This document shows positions 15,636 through 22,690 of a stretch of 43,976 nucleotides of DNA, piece by piece. This stretch comes from a virus. Location: positions 1-43,976 of the IMG/VR virus record IMGVR_UViG_3300038461_000191. One strand, given 5' to 3'. How positions within the stretch are numbered: the first letter of the stretch is position 1; every line of letters begins with the position of its first letter. The position numbers and the translations under genes are program-made. The notes below the pieces were generated by a model. It was not told the DNA's origin. It searched no databases and saw only the letters and a list, made by a program, of their open reading frames with translations.

Positions 15636-17618
15636 ATGAAAGAATTAAGATTTATATGTGCTCAACCTGCCATTAAGTATTACGCTTGGCAAATAGAGGT
15701 TTTGATAAATAATTTCATAAAAAACGGCATAAATCCAAATCAAATGGATATTCTTTGTGCAGTTGAAAATAACGTAATTCCTGAAGAATTTAAAAAACTC
15801 GCAGATACATATCCTGTGAGATTTTTTTTCTATAATGACACAAGAGCAAATAAGATATACATTCCTTCTATTTATTTTAATTTAATGAAGCAACATATTG
15901 CTGCTCACCCAGAAATTCAAAATGATGTTTTATTTTTACATGATGCCGATATTGTTTTTACTAAGAAGCCGAATTTTGATGAATTGATTCATGGTAGTTC
16001 TTGGTATATCAGCGATACAAAATTATATATTAATTACGATTATATTCAACAAAAAGGAAATCATATATATGAAAAGATGTGTGAAATTATTGGTATAGAT
16101 AAACTTATACCAAAATTAATGAATAGTAATTCAGGTGGTGCTCAATATATTGTAAAGGACACAAACTTTGAATTTTGGAATAAGGTTGAAAAGGACAGTA
16201 TAAAACTATACGAATATTTTTGTGATACAGAAAACCTACATATAAAAAAAGATCGTTATGATTATGCAATACAGAAATGGACAGCAGGTATGTGGAGTTT
16301 TCTTTGGAATGCTTGGTATTTTGGTCATGAAACTCTTATAGATAAAAAATTGGACTTTGGATGGGTAACAGATAGTTATGATTATATTGAAAAATACTGT
16401 ATATTGCATAATGCGGGAGTAACCAATGATACTAAAAGCGATAAGTTTTTTAAAACAGATTATATTAATGAATATCCATATGGAAAAGACATAAATGTTT
16501 CTGAAAAAAATGCATCGTACTTTTATTGGCAGGAAATATGTAAGACCGCAAAAAAATCTTGCTTAATTGAAAATAGTCAGAAAGTAATATTCAAACCCAA
16601 ATCAATATTTGATAATTTTAAAATTGATCAGATGCAATTAGACCCGTTTGGGGTTTGTAATGCCAAGTGTTGGTATTGTCCAGTAAAATATAATGGTAAT
16701 TCCGCAGAAGGACGTGAAGTTATGAGTCCAGAATTACTTGAGAAGATAATCAAAAATATGACTGATGAAAGAAACAGGGAAGACGGTCTTGTTTCAAAAA
16801 ATTTTGGTGGATTTTACACTGCGCATTATAATGAAATATTATTATACCCGCATTACGAAAAATTCTTGGAAATATGTAATAAATATGGAATGTGCTCAAT
16901 GATATTGTCAAATGGTATGGCACTAACTCCCGAAAAGGTTGATTTAATTAAAAAATATAAGCATGTGGTAAATGGTATTTGTTTAAACATTCCTGCATTT
17001 GATGTACTTACTTGGAGTAAAAGGTCAGGTTTTGACATTAGTTTATTTGATAAATTAATGTCAAATATTAAATATGCAATGGAAGTTCTGCCAGAAAAAG
17101 TACATGATAAATCGTTTTCAATTCAAATAAACTGTGTTAATAAGCAATCATTTGTTGAAGATGGTGGATGGTTAACTAAAGGTTATGATTTTCCACAAGA
17201 CATTGATTTGGACTTAATAAATGGAGAATTGGTACAACAAGAAAAACTTGCAAAAAGTTTATTTTTAAATTTAAATATATTTACAGTACCATCATTGATA
17301 GACAGAGCAGGTTTATTAAATAATGTCATATCAAATAAGTGGGCAATTGAAAGGTATTTGATGAAGGATGATAAGAATAGAAAGGTAATTGGTTGTGGTA
17401 ATGGTAGAGAAGTAGGTGGAAGACCAATTGGTTGGCTACATGTTAATGCTGCTGGTGATGCGTTTCTTTGTTGTAACGATTATAATTTTAGTTTTAAATT
17501 TGGAAATTTCAAAACACAGGAACTACGAGATTTTTGGGGAAAAGAGGAACATCAAGAAAAAATTAAAAAGGCATATGAGACAATATGTAGAGATTGTGCA
17601 TCTGCAGTTTTCGAATAG
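15636..17618 (+). CDS. Glycosyltransferase-radical SAM/SPASM fusion protein
   Basis: 660 aa, two enzymes in one chain. Residues 1-310: GT-A-like glycosyltransferase with a hydrophobic strand running into the metal/nucleotide-sugar site LFLHDADIVF (DxD at D103/D105) and conserved NSGGAQY and WTAGMWSFLWNAWYFGHE segments. Residues about 325-660: radical SAM domain with the CxxxCxxC 4Fe-4S motif at C341, C345 and C348 (CNAKCWYC), then a SPASM-type auxiliary cluster region with C587, C612, C613, C651 and C654 (FLCCNDYNFSFKFGN, ICRDCAS). SPASM enzymes usually modify peptides or proteins. The gene has no promoter of its own and starts 22 nt after a baseplate gene, so it should be made late with the virion proteins. 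Substrate unknown. Confidence 0.85.
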   Translation: MKELRFICAQPAIKYYAWQIEVLINNFIKNGINPNQMDILCAVENNVIPEEFKKLADTYPVRFFFYNDTRANKIYIPSIYFNLMKQHIAAHPEIQNDVLFLHDADIVFTKKPNFDELIHGSSWYISDTKLYINYDYIQQKGNHIYEKMCEIIGIDKLIPKLMNSNSGGAQYIVKDTNFEFWNKVEKDSIKLYEYFCDTENLHIKKDRYDYAIQKWTAGMWSFLWNAWYFGHETLIDKKLDFGWVTDSYDYIEKYCILHNAGVTNDTKSDKFFKTDYINEYPYGKDINVSEKNASYFYWQEICKTAKKSCLIENSQKVIFKPKSIFDNFKIDQMQLDPFGVCNAKCWYCPVKYNGNSAEGREVMSPELLEKIIKNMTDERNREDGLVSKNFGGFYTAHYNEILLYPHYEKFLEICNKYGMCSMILSNGMALTPEKVDLIKKYKHVVNGICLNIPAFDVLTWSKRSGFDISLFDKLMSNIKYAMEVLPEKVHDKSFSIQINCVNKQSFVEDGGWLTKGYDFPQDIDLDLINGELVQQEKLAKSLFLNLNIFTVPSLIDRAGLLNNVISNKWAIERYLMKDDKNRKVIGCGNGREVGGRPIGWLHVNAAGDAFLCCNDYNFSFKFGNFKTQELRDFWGKEEHQEKIKKAYETICRDCASAVFE

Positions 17619-17621
17619 AGA

Positions 17622-17630
17622 GTATTTATA
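17622..17630 (+). promoter_or_regulatory. Late-type promoter GTATTTATA
   Basis: AGAGTATTTATAGTAAAAATAGAA between two genes, 13 nt before ATG 17644. The flanks closely resemble those at 9642 and 29922. Confidence 0.7.
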
Positions 17631-17643
17631 GTAAAAATAGAAT

Positions 17644-18390
17644 ATGTTAAGCGGTTATACAATATTTACCACATATGTTTTTGTGCCGACATCAGGCAAC
17701 AGTCAGGCAATTCACTGTAATTATATTAAATCATTGCAATTGAGTGCAGACAATATTAATGTTCAGGAAATAAGTATGAGTTTTCCCAATTCTGATGATT
17801 TTAAATTTTTAAGTAATGATATTAGTAGCGGTACTGGTTATACTGCTAATAAAATATATGCAATAATTCAAGTTGTAAATAATAGTGGTTATACAAAGAT
17901 TTCTGATGTGAAACCGATTTCTGCAAATTGGAAGATTGTTGATTTAACCTCACAAGTTACTGGTTATTCTACAGGCAATACATTCATATTAACCCCTGCT
18001 CAATTAACGAGTGTTGTATTTAAAATTTCATTATTGAATTATGGTGGTTTTACTACCTATACATTATCTTATTTGAATTATCCGACAAAATTTTCTTCAG
18101 ATGACAATAAATTATGTTTTGGTGATGAAATATATTTCTTAGGTAATGTTTCAACCGATATACATGCGGATGTATTTGTAACTGATTTATCTATTCTATT
18201 AAATTTAAATGAATTTAATTCATCAACAAATCCAACATGGCTTCAAACAACACCACGACCAGCAGTTGCAATAACTGAAATTGGTATATATGATGCTAAT
18301 AAAAATTTGGTTGCAATTGGTAAATTAAACGACCCTCTTGTTAAGGATTCATCAATTTCAAGAACACTTGTATTTGATATTGACTTTTAA
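17644..18390 (+). CDS. Tail/baseplate structural protein
   Basis: 248 aa. Begins MLSGYTIFTTYVFVPTSGNS; contains several T/S-G-x-T turns (SSGTGYTAN, TGYSTGNTF). The C-terminus ITEIGIYDANKNLVAIGKLN, then a Ser-rich link and RTLVFDIDF, matches the ending of baseplate and fibre-attachment proteins, where an EIGLYD strand is common. It has its own late promoter and is the last structural gene of this block. Exact T4 counterpart (gp9, gp10 or other) not resolvable. Confidence 0.7.
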   Translation: MLSGYTIFTTYVFVPTSGNSQAIHCNYIKSLQLSADNINVQEISMSFPNSDDFKFLSNDISSGTGYTANKIYAIIQVVNNSGYTKISDVKPISANWKIVDLTSQVTGYSTGNTFILTPAQLTSVVFKISLLNYGGFTTYTLSYLNYPTKFSSDDNKLCFGDEIYFLGNVSTDIHADVFVTDLSILLNLNEFNSSTNPTWLQTTPRPAVAITEIGIYDANKNLVAIGKLNDPLVKDSSISRTLVFDIDF

Positions 18391-18435
18391 TTCTGAAAAT
18401 AATCATAAAAATTTATATTTTTTTATAAATTCTTA

Positions 18436-18452
18436 GTATTTATTATAAATAC
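18436..18452 (+). promoter_or_regulatory. Palindromic late-type promoter/operator
   Basis: GTATTTATTATAAATAC is a perfect 17-nt palindrome (8-nt arms around a central T) that contains a variant of the GTATTTATA motif. It lies 22 nt before the gene of a ribbon-helix-helix protein, so it may be a promoter, an operator, or both. Confidence 0.6.
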
Positions 18453-18474
18453 GATTTAAAAACTTATAATATAT

Positions 18475-18711
18475 ATGGGAATTAATGAAGAAACAAAGCC
18501 TAAGTCAATTATAATTGATGGCAAATTGCATAGTCAATTCAAGATGCTATGTAAGGGCAAAAGCATGAAAATCGGTGGTGTTATCGAAGATTTGATCAGA
18601 GCGTATCTTAGAAATCCAAAAGATGTTCAAAAGATTATTGATGAAATTAAAGAAGAAGAATCAACAAAATCACTTCGCACTCAAATGTTTGAAGCAATAA
18701 CTAAAAAATAA
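18475..18711 (+). CDS. Ribbon-helix-helix DNA-binding protein
   Basis: 78 aa. After a short disordered start, residues 10-45 (PKSIIIDGKLHSQFKMLCKG, MKIGGVIEDLIRAYLRNP) have the beta-alpha-alpha pattern of MetJ/Arc/CopG proteins: an antiparallel strand that enters the major groove (SIIIDG) and two helices. The C-terminal 30 residues are helical and charged. Such proteins bind as dimers to short palindromes, and a palindrome lies directly upstream, so autoregulation or control of late transcription is plausible. It precedes the resolvase gene by 3 nt, so the two are co-transcribed. Confidence 0.75.
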   Translation: MGINEETKPKSIIIDGKLHSQFKMLCKGKSMKIGGVIEDLIRAYLRNPKDVQKIIDEIKEEESTKSLRTQMFEAITKK

Positions 18712-18714
18712 TAT

Positions 18715-19344
18715 ATGGAAAAATATATTTGGTCATTGGACATTAGTACCACCAATATTGGTAGTACACTAATTGACATGAAAGGAAAACTTATTGAGTT
18801 AAAACATCTTGAATTAAAACTTGGTAAAGACATTCCTGTTGAAAATAGATATATTCATAAATCTGAAATATTTAGAAAATATATTGAAGAATATAAGGAA
18901 CGAATTTTACATGAACTTAATGGTGAAATTATAGAAATAATTATTGAAGAACCTTTGGGCGGAAGTAACAACGCTAATACAGTTTCATTACTATATGGTT
19001 TTAATGGAATATGTTCTTATATTTTATATAAAACTTTTAATATTTATCCAAAAAAAATTAGTGTTTATGAATCAAGAAAACTATTTTGTCCAGAATTAGT
19101 TCATACCTCAAAAAAGAAAAATAGAAAGACTGGCGAAATTGAAATTATTCAAACACTTTCATTTCCACCAGAATACATAAAAGAAAAAAAGTTGTATATT
19201 TGGAAAAAAGTTTGTAAATTAGAACCCCAAATTGAATGGTTTTATAAGAAAGACTCAAATGAACCTAAAGATATGTGTTTTGATATGGCTGATTCGTATT
19301 GTTGCTGTTATAGTGGCATCATTAAATTTGGTTTGTTAAAATGA
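18715..19344 (+). CDS. RuvC-like Holliday junction resolvase
   Basis: 209 aa. RNase H-fold signature: first strand WSLDISTTNIGSTLID with D9, second motif IIEIIIEEPLGG with E78/E79, and C-terminal helix CFDMADSYCCC with D190 and D193. This is the D-E-D pattern of phage and poxvirus RuvC-like resolvases. It would resolve branched replicative DNA before packaging, the task of gp49 in T4. It overlaps the next gene by 4 nt (ATGA). An alternative is a related RNase H-like nuclease, but the spacing of the acidic residues fits RuvC well. Confidence 0.85.
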   Translation: MEKYIWSLDISTTNIGSTLIDMKGKLIELKHLELKLGKDIPVENRYIHKSEIFRKYIEEYKERILHELNGEIIEIIIEEPLGGSNNANTVSLLYGFNGICSYILYKTFNIYPKKISVYESRKLFCPELVHTSKKKNRKTGEIEIIQTLSFPPEYIKEKKLYIWKKVCKLEPQIEWFYKKDSNEPKDMCFDMADSYCCCYSGIIKFGLLK

Positions 19345-20231
19345 TTAAAAAATATAATATAGAATTTTTTAAAAAAATTGCTGTTGAAAAAGGTGGTGAC
19401 TGTTTATCTACCGAATATATTAATTGTAGAAATAAATTAGAATTTAAATGTAAATATGGACATATTTGGAAATCATTAGCAAGAAGTGTTAAATATTCAA
19501 AATCTTGGTGTCCGATTTGTTCAGGTCATATTAAATTAACTATTGAAGAAATGCAAGAAATTGCAAGAAATAAAGAAGGAAAATGTTTATCTAAAATATA
19601 TATTAACGCTAATATTAATTTATTATGGGAATGTAAATTAGGTCATAAATGGTTAGCAAATGCTAATCGAATAAAAAATTCAAATGATTGGTGTCCCATA
19701 TGTTCAAAAAATAAAAAATTAACTATTGAAGAAATGCAAAAAATTGCCATAGAAAGAGAAGGTAAATGCATTTCTAAAAATTATATTAATTGTGATACCA
19801 AATTATTATGGGAATGTCAGTACGGTCATCAATGGATGGCACTTCCTAAATCAATAAAATATGATAATAATTGGTGTCCTGTTTGTAATGAATCTTTAGG
19901 TGAAAGAGCAATAAATAACTATCTAAAACAAAATAATATTATTTTTGAAAGAGAAAAGAAATTTATTGACTGTAGGGGTAAAAGACGTGTACTTTCATTT
20001 GATTTTTATCTTCCTGAAAATAATGCATTAATTGAATATGATGGTAAACAACATTTTATGCCCGTTAATTTTTATGGATGTTCAAATGAAAAAGCACAAA
20101 AAACACATTTTGATTCAAAAGAAAATGACAATTTAAAAGATAAATATTGTAATGATAATAGCATTCAATTAATCAGAATACCCTATACAATAAAAAATGT
20201 TGAAGAACACCTGAATAATGCTTTAAGATAA
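19341..20231 (+). CDS. Homing endonuclease: three zinc-ribbon repeats plus Vsr-like nuclease
   Basis: 296 aa. Three repeats of about 65 residues follow IAxxKxGKCLSxxYIN, LxWECxxGHxW and WCPxC, each a probable Cys4 zinc ribbon for DNA contact. From about residue 185 (ESLGERAINNYLKQNNIIFE) a Vsr-like PD-(D/E)XK nuclease follows: LSFDFYLPENNALIEYDGKQHF with E232, D234 and H238. It overlaps the resolvase by ATGA and the next nuclease by 1 nt. The repeat class differs from that at 8458, but the nuclease design is the same. It probably invaded the resolvase region. Confidence 0.85.
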   Translation: MIKKYNIEFFKKIAVEKGGDCLSTEYINCRNKLEFKCKYGHIWKSLARSVKYSKSWCPICSGHIKLTIEEMQEIARNKEGKCLSKIYINANINLLWECKLGHKWLANANRIKNSNDWCPICSKNKKLTIEEMQKIAIEREGKCISKNYINCDTKLLWECQYGHQWMALPKSIKYDNNWCPVCNESLGERAINNYLKQNNIIFEREKKFIDCRGKRRVLSFDFYLPENNALIEYDGKQHFMPVNFYGCSNEKAQKTHFDSKENDNLKDKYCNDNSIQLIRIPYTIKNVEEHLNNALR

Positions 20232-20539
20232 TGAAATATATTTATTTAATTCAATCTTTAGAAAATGGATATTATAAAATAGGTGTTTCAAAACATCCGA
20301 ACAAAAGAATTTTACAATTGCAGACAGGAAATTCTTCTCCCCTAAAACTTATTGATACATATCCAACTGAATATGCCGATCAAATTGAACATGCATTACA
20401 GAGAATGCACGCACACCTTCATAAAAAGGGAGAATGGTTCGATATGGATATAACCAATGAGGTTAATTTTCAAAAAAAATGTAAGAAAATTGAAGAAACT
20501 ATTACTTTTCTAAAAGAAAATGATAATGTATTTATATAA
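20231..20539 (+). CDS. Small GIY-YIG/T5orf172-type protein
   Basis: 102 aa. MKYIYLIQSLENGYYKIGVS carries the GIY-type and YIG-type strands, followed by PNKRILQLQTGNSSPLKLID and EHALQRMHAHLHKKGEWFDM, typical of the T5orf172/MUG113 branch of GIY-YIG domains. No separate DNA-binding domain. Its start overlaps the preceding endonuclease stop (ATAATG). It may be an independent mobile nuclease or an accessory nuclease. The last codons (NVFI) coincide with a GTATTTATA motif at 20528-20536. Confidence 0.8.
   Translation: MKYIYLIQSLENGYYKIGVSKHPNKRILQLQTGNSSPLKLIDTYPTEYADQIEHALQRMHAHLHKKGEWFDMDITNEVNFQKKCKKIEETITFLKENDNVFI
20528..20536 (+). promoter_or_regulatory. GTATTTATA motif overlapping the end of the GIY-YIG gene
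   Basis: A full copy of the late-type motif spans the last codons of the preceding gene, 74 nt before ATG 20611. It is just upstream of a host-type promoter, so this gene may have tandem late and early promoters, or the match may be a chance result of coding VFI. Confidence 0.4.
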
Positions 20540-20542
20540 ACA

Positions 20543-20574
20543 CTTGTCTTTATGACATTTTTGTTATAAATTTG
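20543..20574 (+). promoter_or_regulatory. Bacteroidota-type promoter
   Basis: CTTG (20543-20546), a 20-nt spacer, then TAAATTTG (20567-20574), fitting TTTG/TAnnTTTG. It lies 36 nt before ATG 20611 and supports that start over the TTG at 20572. Confidence 0.65.
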
Positions 20575-20610
20575 ACGAAAATTAAAATTATATTATCTAA
20601 AATACTTAAC

Positions 20611-22068
20611 ATGAGAAAAGAACGAATTGAAAAAGCAGTAGAAATTATTAATTATGCAATCCTTAATGAAATATCAGTCAAAGAAGCATCAGTTGTATGC
20701 GGATATTCTGATACTTATGTAAAAAACACTAAAGCTCTTGTATACGAACTTTACGATAACAATCAACTTACAGACGAATGCTTTGATTTATTTAATGAAG
20801 CATATAAACGTTATACTGAAAGCAGAAATTTTGGAGTAAAAGAAGATGAAACTCTTACCGCATCGAAAAAACCAGATGATATCCCAGCATCTACAGGTGG
20901 AGAAGACCTTAAATACAATGAAAAGGGCAATGAAGCCACTATTGAATGGAAAAGTGGTTCAAATTATCCTGCAGATCATATAAAAACACTTCCCGAATTA
21001 CTTAAAATAACAGAAGTTGATCAAAGTCTCTGGGACGTGGCACAATATTGGGTAAATAAATGGGACGTTACCGCAGTCATTGATAAAATGCCAAGAACAT
21101 TTCAAAATTTTCAAGTTAAAGCACGTCTTGAAAAGAAACTCACAGTTGCCAGAGAAAGAGCAATTGGTGAATTGTTCAAAGAAATGATAAAGGATTATAA
21201 ACCACCAGTGCTTAAAGTTATTCCAAATGTCAGAACTCATGGTAAAGAAAACAATCTTTTTGAAGTAACAATATTTGATCTACACTTAGGCAAACTTGCA
21301 TGGGGTGGTGAAACAGGTGAAAATTATGACACAAAAATTGCACGTCAGAGATTCTTAACCACAATTGCAACACTTCTTAAGAATGCAAGTGGATTTCAAT
21401 ATAACAGAATTTTGTTTCCAATTGGTAATGATTTCTTTAACAGTGATACAATATTTAACACAACAACAAAAGGTACTCCACAAGATGAAGATTTACGTTG
21501 GCAAAAAACATTTAATGTTGGTGTAAGACTTCTTATTGATGCAATTAACTTATTAAAACAAATAGGTGTACCGATTGATGTCGTGAACATCCCGGGTAAT
21601 CATGACTTCGAACGCAGTTATTACATGGGCGAATATTTGGTAGCATGGTTTAACAATGACCCAATTGTAAAAGTTAATAATGGTGCTTCACCAAGAAAGT
21701 ATTATCGTTTTGGTAAAGTATTATTAGGTCTTACACATGGTAGCGAAGAAAAAGAAGGTTCATTACCATTATTAATGGCAAGTGACATCGAATCAAAACC
21801 AATGTGGAGCGAAACAATATATCACGAATGGCATGTTGGTCACATACACAGAAAAAGAGATGTGAAATATGCTGTTACTCTTGATAAAACGAGAATGACT
21901 GATGAAGAGTTGGGTGTTACCGTAAGGTATCTTTCAAGTCTTACAGGGACTGAAGAATGGCATCATAAAAAAGGTTTCATTGGAGCACTTAAAGCTGGCG
22001 AAGGTTTTATTTGGAATGATGAAACAGGTTTGATTGCACATTTAAATGCAAATTTAATAATTGAATAA
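20611..22068 (+). CDS. Calcineurin-like metallophosphoesterase with N-terminal HTH
   Basis: 485 aa from ATG 20611. Residues 1-50 (MRKERIEKAVEIINYAI, SVKEASVVCGYSDTYVKN) form a probable HTH. The catalytic part from about 215 carries the metallophosphoesterase motifs FDLHLGK (D223, H225), IGNDFFNSD (N273, D274), PGNHD (N330, H331, D332), LTHG and GHIHRK (H411, H413). Such phage proteins are usually annotated as putative DNA repair exonucleases, although the physiological substrate is not known. It is distinct from the SbcD domain at 25283. It is followed 1 nt later by the coiled-coil gene. Driven by the host-type promoter upstream. Confidence 0.85.
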   Translation: MRKERIEKAVEIINYAILNEISVKEASVVCGYSDTYVKNTKALVYELYDNNQLTDECFDLFNEAYKRYTESRNFGVKEDETLTASKKPDDIPASTGGEDLKYNEKGNEATIEWKSGSNYPADHIKTLPELLKITEVDQSLWDVAQYWVNKWDVTAVIDKMPRTFQNFQVKARLEKKLTVARERAIGELFKEMIKDYKPPVLKVIPNVRTHGKENNLFEVTIFDLHLGKLAWGGETGENYDTKIARQRFLTTIATLLKNASGFQYNRILFPIGNDFFNSDTIFNTTTKGTPQDEDLRWQKTFNVGVRLLIDAINLLKQIGVPIDVVNIPGNHDFERSYYMGEYLVAWFNNDPIVKVNNGASPRKYYRFGKVLLGLTHGSEEKEGSLPLLMASDIESKPMWSETIYHEWHVGHIHRKRDVKYAVTLDKTRMTDEELGVTVRYLSSLTGTEEWHHKKGFIGALKAGEGFIWNDETGLIAHLNANLIIE

Positions 22069-22069
22069 T

Positions 22070-22621
22070 ATGACAACAAAAAAGAACAATTTAATGAAAT
22101 TGGCAAAGGGCAAAAAGGAAACAACCGTAAAAGCACCTGCCGTTAAAAAAGAGGAAGTAAAAGTACCTGAAAAAGTGCTTACTCCAGAAGAAGAAAGAGA
22201 CCTTAAAACAAAAGCAAAGGTCGAAGAGTTATTAGACGGTGTAGAGATGACGCTAAAAACTGAAGAAGAAAAGAAAGAAGAGATTCTTGAAATAGCACCA
22301 GAACCAGATTCAAAAGATGTTAATTGGCTTGAAGAACAAGTATCAAAACTATCTGAAGAAAATGAAAGATTGAAAAGCGAAGCAACACTTGCTAAAAATG
22401 ATTATTCGAGAATTTTCGAAGCATTTCAGGAGCAAAAAAATGGTGTTACTTTAACTACCAGTAATTCTGATGGACAACTACAAGCAAAAGTTGTTGAATT
22501 ATTTAATGAAATTCAGGCACAATATCTTTCATTAGGAAATAATTTAATTATTTATCCTGCAGCATTTTTAAACAGGTTAATTAAGTTTTTTCCGTTTTTG
22601 GATGAACATAGAAGGTTTTAA
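22070..22621 (+). CDS. Lys/Glu-rich coiled-coil protein
   Basis: 183 aa from ATG 22070, one base after the previous stop; a TTG at 22061 is possible but unlikely. Residues 1-90 are low-complexity KKEEVKVPEKV-type sequence; 88-110 (LEEQVSKLSEENERLKSE) is a clear leucine-heptad coiled coil. The C-terminus (LGNNLIIYPAAFLNRLIKFF) is more hydrophobic. No family recognised. Operon neighbour of the metallophosphoesterase, so it might be a partner or scaffold. Ends just before a terminator. Confidence 0.75.
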   Translation: MTTKKNNLMKLAKGKKETTVKAPAVKKEEVKVPEKVLTPEEERDLKTKAKVEELLDGVEMTLKTEEEKKEEILEIAPEPDSKDVNWLEEQVSKLSEENERLKSEATLAKNDYSRIFEAFQEQKNGVTLTTSNSDGQLQAKVVELFNEIQAQYLSLGNNLIIYPAAFLNRLIKFFPFLDEHRRF

Positions 22622-22640
22622 TTAAAAGAATAAGAAGAAA

Positions 22641-22676
22641 TTTGCATTAAAGCCTTTGTTTTGATGCAAATTTTTT
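22641..22676 (+). terminator. Terminator with a promoter nested in it
   Basis: TTTGCAT (22641-22647) pairs with ATGCAAA (22664-22670), followed by TTTTTT. The loop contains the -33 element of the next promoter. Confidence 0.75.
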
Positions 22677-22685
22677 ATATATTTG
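22655..22685 (+). promoter_or_regulatory. Bacteroidota-type promoter, near-consensus
   Basis: TTTG (22655-22658), 19-nt spacer, TATATTTG (22678-22685), the best match in the window. It lies 5 nt before ATG 22691, so the endonuclease message is almost leaderless. Confidence 0.85.
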
Positions 22686-22690
22686 TCATT

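Noticed and set aside
20572-20610. TTG start adding 13 residues to the metallophosphoesterase
   Set aside because: The TTG is part of the promoter -7 element TAAATTTG; ATG 20611 is the sensible start.
22661-22690. TTG start for the GIY-YIG nuclease
   Set aside because: It lies within the terminator/promoter; the protein repeats begin at ATG 22691.
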